NCBI GenBank assembly: GCA_032173965.1 | Contig: JAVUNC010000019.1 | Coordinates: 17,538,234 to 17,602,233, forward strand | Source of the DNA: Sitta carolinensis | Lineage: Eukaryota > Chordata > Aves > Passeriformes > Sittidae | DNA length: 64,000 nucleotides | Direction: 5' to 3' | Shown here: piece after piece, positions 1-12,820 of the stretch | Numbering within the stretch: position 1 is the first letter of the stretch | How the letters are laid out: every line of letters starts with the position of its first letter | The notes under the pieces: model-generated | The model's input: only the letters and a program-made list of their open reading frames with translations | The model's database searches: none | Told to the model about the DNA's origin: nothing | Made by a program: the position numbers and the translations under genes

Positions 1-3000
1 GTTTGACATAAAAATAATTCTAAACTTCCTCAGGCTTACACTTGTAATAACCTTAGAAATTACTTAATCATCACTGTTGATAATCACACTGTTTTAGTAG
101 TGTGCTTTAATACAAAGTATTTTATAGGAGCTGGTGATAATATTATAACACAGATCAAAGTGATATGAAAGGAATAAACAAGGACCTGCTTACACCCACA
201 GTATCCCTCTGCCTTCTACTCACAGCAACTTGAAATCAATCTGGAAGCAAACAGCCCAAGTCAGCAGGCCAATGCTGACCAGCAGGATTCAGAAGGGTTG
301 TCTTTCACACCCATTTCTGCCCCACCACCCTTGCAGAAGCTCTTTGTGAAAACCACACTCATGGACGTCAACAGCTTCAGTCTCAGCCACTTACAACAAG
401 TGGTAAAAGTTCTTAGCTATCGCTGAATGTGCTCTGTTGTGCAGCAACCACGGGAGGAGGCAAACACCCTTCCTTGACTTTCCTGAGTAGACTGCGATGC
501 TTCACAAGAGGTTCACCGGCAGAAGAGCTGGTGCAAATTTCCTAATACAGTCCCAACCAAAACCATAAGGAATATTCCCTGTCAAACCTGACTTCCCCCT
601 CCTCTTTGCCACTTGCTCCCAGTATCTGCCACAAGCAGGGCCCATTCTCTGTTGTGTTCTCCTCCCCTTCTCCCTCCATGTCAGCACAGAAGGAGAAGGG
701 AGCCCAGCTGCCCCGTGCACTTGACACACAGCTCAACACGCTCCAAGGGCACCTCTGCAATTCCTTTTCCTCCAGCCACACTCTGCTCACAGGCCCTAAC
801 CCAAGAGCAGGAAACACATGCTGGGGCAGAGAGCAAGAGCTGAGATCTCTCCCTGCAATCTCAAGGAAGCAGGTGGTTCCTCAGAGGCCACTGTCAGTTC
901 CCACATCCCAGCGCCATCCATGGCCTGGGTGTGGCTGGGGCAGGATCGGTTCCTAAATATCCTCCTCTTCCCCACGCACAGCAAAGCCTCCGTTTTGTTA
1001 TGTCTGGTGACACCACGGTAGCACAGCCATTCAAGACACACAAGTTTCCTGTTTTCATTGTTTAACAGACTCTGGCAGTGATATGCTCCAAGCCAGCTGA
1101 TTCGGGTCATTAATCAAATCAGCAGAGCGCCGGCGAACCGTCTGCGTTAACTCGCTTGGCAACTGAGAGCTGTCTCCAGTTCTGACTTGGGGTAGCCCCC
1201 GTTACTTCTGATCAGCTGCACAGCCACTGAACCACCCTCCTTGTCCTCCAAAGGAAGGAGGCAAATTCTGGGAATCAAAACGTCCCGCGTGAACAGTTGC
1301 ACTTGCTCGTTCAGAGAGCCCTGACTGAGAACACTCCGTGTCTGTCACTCACACTGGCCTTTCCCCCCAGTGCTGCTGCCAGCGAGCTGGTGGAAGATGA
1401 AAGCCAAAGGGGAACAAACACAGGCAAGGGGACAGCCAGATATGGTAAAATCTTGAGACTTTGGACTCAGGCCAGAATTTGTCCCTTTGCCAAAGCTAAA
1501 ACACATCTCAAGTTTAAGCCAGAAAATTAAGGACGGCAAATGTGTTTGGATGATTTAGGAACAGCATGTGACTGTCAGTCTTGAAAGAAACACACTCACC
1601 TTAAAAGAAGCAAATTAATAAACTGTTCGAAACTACTAGAAGTAATAAATACTAAAAAGAAATATTAAAAATAAAAGTATTAAGCTACTGCACCTTGCCA
1701 AGCATGCGCTACTGCAGGGCTGTGACCAAGCAGCTCTTCTATTTCCAAATACATGACACATGCAAGCTATAAATAAACAAGTTCAAGATGTGCATTGATA
1801 TCACAGACATCATTTACTCACTCTGCTGTCCTTTACTTACTGCAGCCCATTTCTAATGTTGTCTTTACTTTCTTCCCCTCTCCAGTCATAAAAACAACAA
1901 CAGCCTGTCAAACAGTATCAGGTGTTTTAGCACTCATCTTTTATTCACTCCATATAATTTCTCAGCCTGGAGTTCCTGTATTCAAGTACTGCCTGCAATG
2001 TAAAGTCAGATCCTACATCCCTCCAAAAGATGGAAACTCCCCAGCTTATGTTAGGCTACCAGCTGTTCCTCAGAGAATACTATACACATACTCAGGCATT
2101 TTCAAATATTATTATTTAAGCCATGAAGTGCAGGTGGGAAGAGAGTCAACCAGGAAACAATTCTGCTCTAGTGTTGCAGCATCACTGGAATCAGTCACCA
2201 AGCACACAAAAGGAAACTGAAGTAACTGTAGATAAATATTGTACAGGAGTGCCAGATAAAAAGAAACAAATGTTAAATCAAAAAACTTCTATAGTTGCAT
2301 GAAATTGTGCAACAATCAGATGAAGCCCCGTTCCAAGTCCCATTTTATGTAATGCCAACAGCCAAAGTATTCTGTGACTCATTCAAGGTCTTCCAGAGTG
2401 TAACATGAATTTGCACTGAATTTGTCTGCTAAGCTTTAGGAGCAAGGAGCAGAAAAGGATTTTTCATATTCCCAGTGTTCCTCCCTCCCTCCTGAAGGGC
2501 CAGTGCTGAGGGGATGCTATAGGAATCTCTCTACAGAGAATTGCCCTGATTTTCCAAGAGGGGAACCTGCTCACTTCTGCCAGTGCTGTCCTCAGCCCAG
2601 GCAGGTACATGGTGTCTTCTCAGAGATGCTGGTTAGTTCAGACTCAACAAAACCCAGTTTCAGTCTTCTGAGTAACTCAAAAACTGAAAAGACACTACTT
2701 CTCAGATGTAGTAGAAAGATGCCAGATGTGTAGAAGATGCCAGAGCTGCACCATGAAAGGTCTGTGACAGCAGCAATCCTTCAGCAGTAGCTTGAAACTT
2801 GATCCTAGGAAGTTGAATTCTACCTCATGGCAGGAGCTGTCTGCCCAGGTGGCAGCAATACACCCTCCACTCTTCTCTCAAGCTCCAAGAAGCAGAGAGA
2901 ACTTGCCTTCCCTGCCTTTCCCCTGAGCACCTCAGGAGAACAATTTACACCATTTGAAGCAAACAAATCTTGAATTCAAGTGATATTGCTGGAGAGCCTT

Positions 3001-6000
3001 GAAAATGAGACCTGAACATGCCAATCTTTGAACTGAAAGCCCAGCTGTGTCAGGAGTTACTCATGTGAATGGGGAGAACAGCTACATCACAGAGGCCCTA
3101 CACACCCAACACAGCCTGAAACTCCAATGTTAAGTACACTTTGCTCATTAACAGCCCTTGAAGAAATTATCCATCCAATAATTTGAAAACATACACACTT
3201 CATTCTCTGTTAGGGTTGATGTTGAGGTCTTAAAAAAGAACAACAAGCCAGATCCACTGAGGAGAGAATTTGCAATGACTTACAGGGGTTTGGCTCCAAG
3301 TGTTTTCCCACATGTGAAGCCTGTGGGTATTTAAAAGTTTTGGTGACAAAACCCATCACTGCAATCAGCCATTTATTTCCAAACTTAAGGAGCATGTAGC
3401 TTCTGAAGATTATAACACATTTTCCTCAGAAAAGTGTGCAGGTAGTTCTAGAGACAACAGTGGTGCTCAGTACCAAAAAGATTACACATTCATGAAATTT
3501 GCTCTGAAAAAGGCATGTTATTTTCCAGAAGCCTGGTATGACAGACCCCACCACAGAGAATCCAGCAGTAATAAACCCCACAGGCTTCTATGGGCCATGA
3601 ACAAGCAAATAAAACCCCAAGGGGTTTTAGACCACGTGTGAAATACCCAGGCAAACCTTGGCCCGTGCCTGCCCGGCACCAAAGCCACTGCCAGTATTCT
3701 CAGTCGAGTCTGAAGCCCTTCTAGCTGGACAAACAGCATATTTAAAAATTGGAGTTGGATTTAGACAGTTTTATAAAGCTGATGGTTTCATAGCTTACTA
3801 AATAACTTCTGCTTCTGGGAAAGTGAAGTGACTCCAAAAATAGCAACATTTTATCTCAAAATGTTAAGCTGCAGTCCTACAGCCATATAACCTCGGGATC
3901 CAGACTTCATTTTGCCTTTTAAGTGCCTGGTTTTCTGCATTCACAATTTACATGGAAAATGATAAGAACTAAGGGTTAATACATGAACACTTTAAGTTAA
4001 ATGATAATTGTCAATATGACAGTCCTGGAAGTTTCTGAATGCTTAAGTTTTTGCTCATATCTTGCATTTACAGTAGGGTGGGACGGATCTGTTTTGTAAT
4101 TAAGTACCTTGAAAGAAAGGAACTTGTTTGAAAGCTACAACTTGCATAGCTATGAAGAGTACAGGTATCCAGGTTCTCCAAGAGTTCTCTTTACATTCCT
4201 ACAGTGCAAGCCATTCACTGTTAGTTCCTCCAGAGTTAACAGCCAGCAACTCCAAATACTCTGTGCTGGCTCCCAGCAGAAGCTGCACAGCCAGCAGGGC
4301 TGGCCCTGGGTGATTCTAGCCTTGCCTGGGGACAGAAGCTGAATGGGCCACGAGGAGCTCCCAGAGCTTGGCCAGCCACTGGCATCACCCAGAGGAGGCT
4401 GAGAGGCAGGAATTCCATGGTGCAGCCATGGAATTACAGAGATCTCTGCCCTGCTGCCAAAGCCAAGGCAGAGCAAGGCCCTGGGCTGTACAGGCTCCCA
4501 GAACCACCTGGCACCTGCATTTCTAAAGGTCCACACTTGTGAGCCCCAGGACTGTCACAGCTACAGGCTAAAACCATGGGAGAGCATGGAAAATCCAGTA
4601 TTCCCCTAATCTGTGGGCTGCAGAAATCCAAAATTAGCCACTGTGTTAACTTGCTTTTCTGAGGAGCTAGCAAGTATAAAAGAAACACCACAAGAAAGCA
4701 TTACAGGCATTATTTTTTTTCCCTTCCTTATTCAAGCGCTGTAAGAACAGAGGAATATTTTCCCCCAAGTATTTACTTAGCCTGCCTTTTCCCTCCTTTC
4801 AGGCTGTTTATTTTCATTTAAATGTAGCAGATAAAATATTTAAACTTCACAGTGTAAGCAATGTATCAGATACATCAAATGCTGGACTAAGTGGGCCAAA
4901 ATAAATTGGAGATAGCTTGCATTCTCTTTGTTGCTGCTATAATGATCTCCAAATGATAGCACAATCTCCCCTTGCAAAATGCAGCCCTGAGTGTTCCCAG
5001 CTAGCTGGAGGGATAAAAGCAAACCTGAGTCTTCTCATTACAGCACCCAGACAATTTGATTTCATCCTCATTAGATCACTCATTCTTGGGGGCTTCACTA
5101 GAGTATCACATATGTCTTTATAATCTGTCTTTCACCTGGATGGCAGCGAGGCTGTTCATTGCAATAAATGCAGCTTTAATTGTGTCTATGGGATATAAAA
5201 AGCAATTTTCACAGAAATAAACAATCACTCAAGCCAGCTTCTCACAAACCAACTCTGGGCTCATACTTCTTGATCTTGAGGCAACTCCTTGCCTAAGACT
5301 TCTTTCTACAAACACTGATCTGAAATCAGAATGGCTTTAATCGAACAGGGCATTTTAATAATTGTGTCATTGACAGATTAACTTGAGCATGACAGATATT
5401 TTGCACTGAAGGTATAAAAGAAAGCTTTGCCTGTGTGAGCTACAGGGGTGAAAGAACATAAAGCACGTTTCAAAAATATGATTTTACACTGTCCTTGCAG
5501 CTATAGTAACTATGTACAGTACAAAAGAAACATGTCTTTCCTTCCAAAACAGCACAATATTTAATGTACTTAAAAGAGGTATCCAGTAGTCCTCATATCT
5601 GGCAATTAATGTCTCAGCTGCAATTCTAGATTAATGGTTAATACACTGCTTAGTTCTTGTGCTATAAGGAATGTGACTTATTCTGTACCTAAGGGACCAA
5701 CACTTAGCAGAGAGTAGAAAATAGAAAAACTCTGAAACCCAGTTCTGTTCTCACACCACTTTTCCTTACATTACAGAGACAGTAGCACTAAGTGGAACAT
5801 AGATGTCAGGGACAAAGACTTGCATGATGAGAGTTGTCTGCTTGTACACCAGAACAGTTCAGTATTTCTAATTAAGCAGAGATGAGAAGTGCCACAAAAT
5901 AACAGAAACGCCTTCGGCAGTAACTTATTCAGTCACATTTCAAAAATATTTCTTAAATTAATCTCTGGTGATTGCTTCCTGCCAGCACCACCTGAAATCC

Positions 6001-6799
6001 ATGGAACACTCAACCTTAGAGACAGCGACAGCAAATTTCATGCTGATGTCACACGAAATTGAAATTTTTGAACCAACAGTTCAGCTTTTGCCACTTGTAC
6101 CATGTTCATTAGTTGGCCAAGTCAGCTGGCTGGCTGTTGCCTGTCAATTCAATCACTGGGAAGCAGACAGAAAGGCAGATAGGACAGTTTCAGTCCAGAA
6201 CACCAATGCAAACCCTTCTTTCAGCCTTTTCAAAAGCTCCCCCTCAGACCTTGATGCCATTTCAGCAAGAGAATGCACATCTGAGGATGCACAACAGGGA
6301 TGAGTGATTTAGATAATGTCATGAAATGATCTTTCAAGCAGTCACCAGCAAAGAGCAGAACAAATTTCAGTGCATAAAACCATGCACATGACATGTCATC
6401 TAACTGATGTGAAAGCCAAATATCTTAATATTTGACATTAATATCAAATTGTCTGTGGAGGCAAACTTCTTTTTCTGGTGATGTCAAGCTTTGTGAGTAG
6501 AGCAGACATTCTGGAAATAACATTATATTTCAGCTCAAGGACAGAGCTGTGTGTGGCTCAGAAGCCTGTCACTTCTCAGAATGATGCAAACATAAAACAA
6601 ATACCAACACACACCACCAGGAAGGACTCTCGTGGAAATAATCCCCAATTTGTGTAACTTAGCAGCCTCCTTCCCTCTGGAACAAGCATTTTGGAAGTTA
6701 TCAGCCAATTAACTTAATTGGATAAGGACATGCCACCGAAGCAACTGGGTGCATAATCACACGAATTTTACATGCAATAAAGGAACTCAGGGGTTTTCC
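1..6799 (-). other. PLCB1: PLCB1 intron 2, distal part: no gene seen
   Basis: Unique-looking sequence, A/T-rich overall with a G+C-richer patch around 4250-4600 that contains the 4411 inverted repeat. The only open frames are short, scattered and without family resemblance. The part around 4800-5700 is smooth, A/T-rich and rich in homeobox-like TAAT cores, so it could hold a conserved non-coding element, but this cannot be judged from one genome. Confidence 0.7.
4411..4435. repeat. Short inverted repeat, 10-bp arms
   Basis: AATTCCATGG and CCATGGAATT are exact reverse complements around the 5-nt spacer TGCAG. They sit in a locally G+C-richer part of intron 2. Confidence 0.85.
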
Positions 6800-7640
6800 C
6801 TTTGCTGAATTCAATCCCTGTGGTGAACCCCTTGGCTTTATCTGGTTCTTCTTCTCAGGGTCAGCATTAAAAGCATGAGAGACAGAATTCTTGCTGGACT
6901 CAGATGTTTATTATTTCTTACCTAATTTACAGCTTCACTGACTATGAGTGCTCCTACACACTAAGGTAACAGAGTAGAAATAGCACCCAGAGTTCTGTCT
7001 TCAAGGTCTTTTTAAGCCTAAATTACCCAATTTTGAGATGCCAACTAATTTTTTTTTTTTACTTTTAACCCAATAACTAACCACCCATGTCCCACACTGT
7101 GGATTTTTTCAACCAATCACACAAAATCACCCAAACTTGTGAAGGAGAGAAACTAACCTACGCCTTAAACCCTTCTTGTTACATATATATTGCTCTATCA
7201 TAAACCCTTAAATTCTAAATCTCTCACCCTGTGATCTAAGACATTTCAGTTCAACTCCACAGTCACAGACTCAGTGCTATCACTCAGTTTTGGAAGCCTT
7301 TTCCATGGCCTCAGGTCAAATGCAGTGTATTTTCGAGGATCAGTCCCTGTCAGCACAGAAAGCCTGAAATTCTCTGTGCCCAGGGTTCCAACAGATCCAC
7401 GTGTGGAAATCAGCTTCAGAAGAGCAAAGCCTTGCTGGAGGTGGCAGCAAGACCCTGACCCCTGACCCTGACCAGCAGCTCCCTGCAGGAGCCCTGAGGG
7501 TAAGGCACAGGATGTACCAGGAACTCATCACTTGGCACCAACCCCAGGAAGCCCTGGACACAAGTACTGGGGCACTGGCTTCAAATGAACCTCCTGTGCT
7601 TAAAACTACATTAGACCAGGCTTTAACCTAGTTCTTGCTA
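6800..7640 (-). mobile_element. Probable avian ERV LTR, minus strand (approximate ends)
   Basis: Read on the minus strand, this block has the layout of a retroviral LTR. A TATA-like CTTAAAAAG (7016-7008) is followed about 97 nt later by AATAAA (6912-6907), then CATCTGAGTCCAGCAAGAAT and a U5-like tail. A second TATATAT lies further upstream (7184-7190). The wording resembles LTRs that I know from songbird genomes, but I cannot name the family. No gag, pol or env coding is present, so it is a solo LTR or a fragment. Both boundaries are estimates, and I could not confirm target-site duplications. It is in sense with PLCB1, inside intron 2. Confidence 0.6.
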
Positions 7641-10600
7641 CACCACTGGGCTGTCATCAGTCCCTATCCAAAATGTCCAAGTCCACAATGTCCCTATCCA
7701 AATTTAAGGCGCTTCTGGAGCAACGAGCTGATGACACCCAGGGTCCACAATGAGTGATGTGGCTGCTCTGAGAACCTGTGGGGACAGGCAACACAAACCC
7801 AAGGAAACCCACACATGGCCACCCTCCCAAAACCTCACCAATTCTGAGAATACTTTTACCTCATCCCTCTGAGCACAATGACTGGACACCAAATCTGCAA
7901 GCCTGTCCAGTCCTTCCTTTGGGCATCAGACTCATCTAGAATTATGGTATCATGGAAGTGGATTCATTAATCTGACATATTTGAGGACTTGGTGTTACCA
8001 ATATTATAGTTGTGTACAAAAGCAGAGGATTTCACCCTGCATCCAGAAAACAACAAACAACCCATGCTCTTTGGAGCTGCTTTTGCTAAAACAGGAAGGA
8101 ATAAATTACAGCCTGCAAGTGCCAGGTAGGCCAGGGAGCAAACAGAAAGAAAGAAAAAGGAAGAAAATTTAATTTCTGAAAATAGCTACACTTCCAAGGT
8201 CAAGATTGGTCTGTGTCCAGAGGGAATGAATAGTTCCTAGAAACTGAGAACACAAACTGAAACTCAGATGTAGACTAGCCTAGAGAGTATCTGTGAGAGT
8301 CAGGAGACAGAAACTTGTCAGGTAAGATGCAGGACACATCTACAATGCCAGCACACAGCCACCAAGACACTCCACATTTCGTGCCAATTCTTCCTTCCTC
8401 TTCCACCTTATCACCTGCACTGCATATAGAAAAGAACCCTTAAAGAGCTTGTTGTTGAATAACATTTTTAGTCCAAAGCATTAATGATCGAAGATTTATT
8501 TTATTCTGCCAAAAGCATCTGACTACTGAGTGAAGCAGAAACACTGCAGTTATTACACTGCACAAATTCCAACACTTTCCACGTGCATTTTGTTGCTGCT
8601 GCTTCAACTGACAAGAGCTTGCAGAACTGTCCCTATGGCCCAAGGAATGTGTCCTTCCATCCCCACTGCTCCTCAGAAAAGGGGATTCTTTTGTGACCTA
8701 ACCAGCATCTCACAGGGCACACATTCCTGGAGAAAACAAATATCCTGTCTTTCCTGCCCCAAAGCACTGTCTCATCCATTTGAACACAAAACTGCCATGA
8801 AATCAGCCAGTCCAGTAGAAGAGGTCATGTCCTCTTTGGCCTCAATGCCCACTGAGGAAAAGTAGCACACAAAGGTAAGTGATCTGTGCCTTTTTCATGT
8901 AGAAAAAGATCACAACACTCTCAGAATCTGGAAATCTTCCAGCAACACCCTGTTGGATAGATGAAAGACACCAGACAGATGACTGCACACAGCCAGTGGC
9001 CTGCTTCCTACAAAAGTCTGCTCGAGATTTATTTTAGCTTATTTTTCCTCAAAAACAATAGTTATATTTTTAAAAGTTATAATGGCAAGCTTGAAAGAAA
9101 ATTCTAAAATACCTTGAGGTTTGACTGCACCATTCTAAATCATTATTTTCCCATCTATGTAATAGATAGCTCAAAGGTACAAAAATGGTATTAAAACTCG
9201 TATTGCAGCATCACTATTGCTTTGGAATCACACATGAGGGTAAATGAGATTCTGCTACCAGCAAAGGAAATCCCTTATTTAAACTTCCACAGAGCCACAG
9301 GTCACAGTTTCATTAAAACCCCTTTTAGCCTAAACACAAGGACAATATCTGTAAGTTTAAGTAGAAATGGCATTTAAAGGCAGTTGGCCTTAGCACTGGC
9401 ATTTAAAATAATGTGGGGATAATTCCTGACATTTACTGTGCTGTAGGGAGAGCAGGAAGGGAACAAGCAAGGATTTGAGCTCTGCTGATGCCCAGTAGTT
9501 CAACAACATTATTAGTGTCAGTACAAGGCCACATTAAATCTGCTATTCCACATCCAGTCCAAGTTGGGAGACATTCAAGGAGCACTTATCTTCCAGTAAA
9601 TAAGAGCTCAAACGCTGCTCAAAGTACTTGAGGATGCATATTATAAACTTGATTCTGGCACTGGTGAGGATTACAGACCCAAATGACAAAACTCAAAGGA
9701 GTAAGAGAGCTTTGCAAGCTTTGGTGATCTAAGCTGAACGATCAGATGATCAAAAATAATTAAGATGTCCACAGAACAGCCAACAAAGTTGTGTTAAATC
9801 ATCATTTCCATCTTGGAGTTACCTGGAAATCTTCAGGTAAAAGCTCTGCCATCGATTCTCGTGGCTGTTCTAAAAATACCTGCTGCAATTATTTACACAG
9901 AGCTGAAATGTCCTCAAACCACTCCAGAGACAAGCAGCACTTTCTGCTGGTCAAAAAGACGGACATGTCAGCACTCTGCCATTTGTCACTTGTGAAAGTT
10001 ACACCAGCAGTATTGGGCTCTTCCAGTGATCATCCCAGGTTCTATTCATCACTATTTATGCATTTTGCATTGCTTTTACTTTTTTATGCTATTCTACCTG
10101 TTAAACCCACCCTTTCCCTTGCCCCAAAGAAAATCCCTGTATGGCATTTTGAACCCTTTGAAAATATTTCAGAATAAATTCCCTACTCACGGTACCCCAG
10201 GAGCTCCTGTTCTATTATTCTACAGTTTTTACCTTAATTTGGCAGTGACCTCTCCAGCAAGCACTTCCAAGGATTGTTTACTTACAATGGCATTTGAAAA
10301 TGTTAAGCATCTGAGGCATTGCTCTCTGAACACAGACATACATCTCAGACATGCTATCTGGAAGATCATCACTTGATTTTCAAAGTCTAATTAATTACTT
10401 CTAAGTTCATTCCCTCAGAAAAAAAATATTTTAAAGGACACCAGCAAGAACAAAACTTTCCCAAATCTTATCCAAGCCCCAAGAAAAAGGCTCCTTTTCT
10501 CACTGAGGATGGTACAGAAGCAAAAAGCAGAGTGTGCTGCTTCTCCAGCACTTTTATACACACCAGAGTGGGACTACAAGAAGGTTCTTGGGAAAGGCTC

Positions 10601-11500
10601 TATAAATAACAAAGTGGCAGCAGGATGGTGGGAAGGAGGACTTCACAGCACACTGACTTTTATGGTAATTTCTTACAGGGTTCTCAGCAGAAGCAATTTT
10701 ATGTGAGACGAACTGCCTTCCTGCAAATCCCTTTCCCCACTAATCAAAGCAAACAATCCAACAGCCCCTGTGCCCACCACCTGCACACCCAAACAATCCC
10801 TACACCATCAAATCCCACCTGAGCTAAACCCTGCTGTCTTTTGGTCCCAGATCCAGCCTTCAGGGCCTTTCTGATCCCTCAGAATTGGGGATTGAGAATT
10901 TTGGGGGCAATCTCAAGAGCCACCTGCGGGACACCAGCTGCTGCTGTGCCTGGAGACAGAGCTCGGCTGGGCAGCCACGTGCTGAAGATGCACAGGAAGA
11001 ACGTGGGCTGGCCAGGCCCAAGTGAGCAACAGCTGAGCAGGGAAAAGACAAAACATTTCCCAATTAGCACATCACATCAAGGTTTGGTTACTGGCCGAAG
11101 GACAGGATGCAAGTTGAAAAATGGGATGTTTGGGGCACTGGTGAACACGTCAATCTGCCGTTTTCCATGACACTTATTGTCTTGCGAATTACACGTGTCA
11201 TAACAAATATCTGATTAATTGGAAAATAAAGCTCTGTTTAGCCTGACTTCAGCTCATCTTCTTTGTTCACAGGTCCACTTCTCTTTTTAGCAACTACAAC
11301 AAGAGCTTCAACAAAAGCACTAACAATTCACAGACATTTCCTTTGGAACTTTCCATCAACGTTGGCCAGGCCAAGCCTTTCTTTATTTATTGCATAATTT
11401 TTCTAGGAGGTAAATACATATAATCCAGGAAATAACAGCAGACTTGTTTTCTCCTGACTTCCTTTACATGGATAAAACTCCTTGGGGAAAACCTGATCTC

Positions 11501-11524
11501 AAAAAAAAAAAAAAAAAAAAAAAA
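11501..11524 (+). repeat. Poly-A tract (24 A)
   Basis: An uninterrupted run of 24 adenines. No recognisable retroposed gene lies immediately upstream, so it is either a simple repeat or the tail of a decayed element. Confidence 0.9.
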
Positions 11525-11625
11525 CCATCCTGTGATGTCCCACCATAACACATTGCCCTGAGAAATGCACACAAGCACACACAGATGCGTTTGACTCACA
11601 CAACTTGTAAGTGCCTGCACTTTAA

Positions 11626-11649
11626 GTCAGGAGTTTAAAAACTCCTGAC
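11626..11649. repeat. 24-bp near-perfect palindrome
   Basis: Two 11-bp arms, GTCAGGAGTTT and AAACTCCTGAC, are exact reverse complements separated only by AA. It lies 100 bp after a 24-base poly-A run. Confidence 0.9.
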
Positions 11650-12389
11650 ACTACGTTTGCATGCCCAAAACAAGCCTTTCCCATGGAACTTCACCAACTT
11701 GATATGCCCTGGGAAATGAAGAGCTGCAACATATTCAATACAAGCAAATACATGCAATAAAACAAGCTCAAATGGCTGAAACTTTTAGGGATGATACACA
11801 ACAGAAGGCAATAGAAATTGATTTATTATTATTCTCTATGCAAAAGAAGAGAGCATACTTTCCAATCAGAAATATATATCAAATCAAACGGAAAAGTACT
11901 GTGTGAATTGTAACAACATTTTCATTCTTCCAAGGCTATCAGTGAAGTAACAATTATATGGAGATGCTAAGTTCTAAAGTTTCTTCCCAACAACACAAAG
12001 TAACACATCTCCTAATTACTTCCTTAATTTCTGTCAGGCAGGCATTAAAAACACAAACCTCATTCCAAACTTCCCAGGTTTCTAAATATCTAGTAAGAAG
12101 TAGCATAACAGCCAACAAAAAAAGTATTTAGCTGACAACTATTAAAGGAGCTTTTTACTTTTGACTTGAGGCTTCAAATATTATACACACACACTAGAGT
12201 CTGCTAAAAAAGGGATTATTGGGATTGCAGGATGCCCAGCCACAGGTCAGGATCCCATTCTGTCAATTATTTTAGGGATGGGACTGGAAGAGAGCAGCAG
12301 AGGGGAACTCTTGGCAAATCCACCAACATGATCACTCCTCCTCTCCAAAGGAACTATTTCTTTAGAGTGAGAGGGCCCTTGCTTTAGTA

Positions 12390-12820
12390 TATCATCTAAA
12401 ATGATGCCTTAAGTTTTAGCTTTTATATTTCTTAGATTCTGTGCTGTTTTAGTGGGCAGTTTTAGGTTCCATATTAAGTGCTACTAAGCTCTCTTCCCAA
12501 ACAAGATGGACAAAACAATTCCTTCTCTAGGTGGATACCAAGGACAACTTTCAGGCCCTAGAATGAAAACAATGGAGAAGAGAAACAAAGAGGATGGAGC
12601 TTCATAACCTGAAGCTATGGTTGGACAATTATTCTAATATGCCAATGGATCAGAGCTTATAAAAGTGGGAGACCTCGTGATCAGGTGTCCATTTTGGGTA
12701 CGGTCTGGCTGGGCTCTTGTGCTGCCCAGCTGTGCCCACTGAGGCCTTTTTAATAAATCCCTGCTTTATCCCTTAGCTCTGGCTGGTCTCTGCTCCAGGC
12801 CAGCCTCCAGAAGGCATCCA
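12390..12820 (+). mobile_element. Probable solo LTR of an avian endogenous retrovirus, plus strand
   Basis: Clear LTR architecture: a TATA box (TATAAAA, 12658-12664), then a G+C-rich stretch, an AATAAA signal at 12752-12757 and a C/T-rich U5-like tail ending near CAGAAGGCATCCA at 12820. The TATA-to-polyA spacing of about 94 nt suits the R region of an LTR. The upstream part (from about 12390) looks like U3 but its start is uncertain. There is no internal coding sequence, so this is a solo LTR. It is antisense to PLCB1 within intron 2. The family is not identified. Confidence 0.72.

Larger units (their letters stand above)
7641..12389 (-). other. PLCB1: PLCB1 intron 2: no gene seen
   Basis: Intronic sequence between the minus-strand LTR and the first plus-strand LTR. 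It holds the 24-A tract and the 24-bp palindrome. No exon with flanking splice signals and no RNA gene was recognised. Confidence 0.7.

Noticed and set aside
7454..7472. A short CCCTGAC-type tandem reminiscent of telomere-like repeats
   Set aside because: There are only about three imperfect units, and the sequence is not the vertebrate telomere repeat TTAGGG/CCCTAA.
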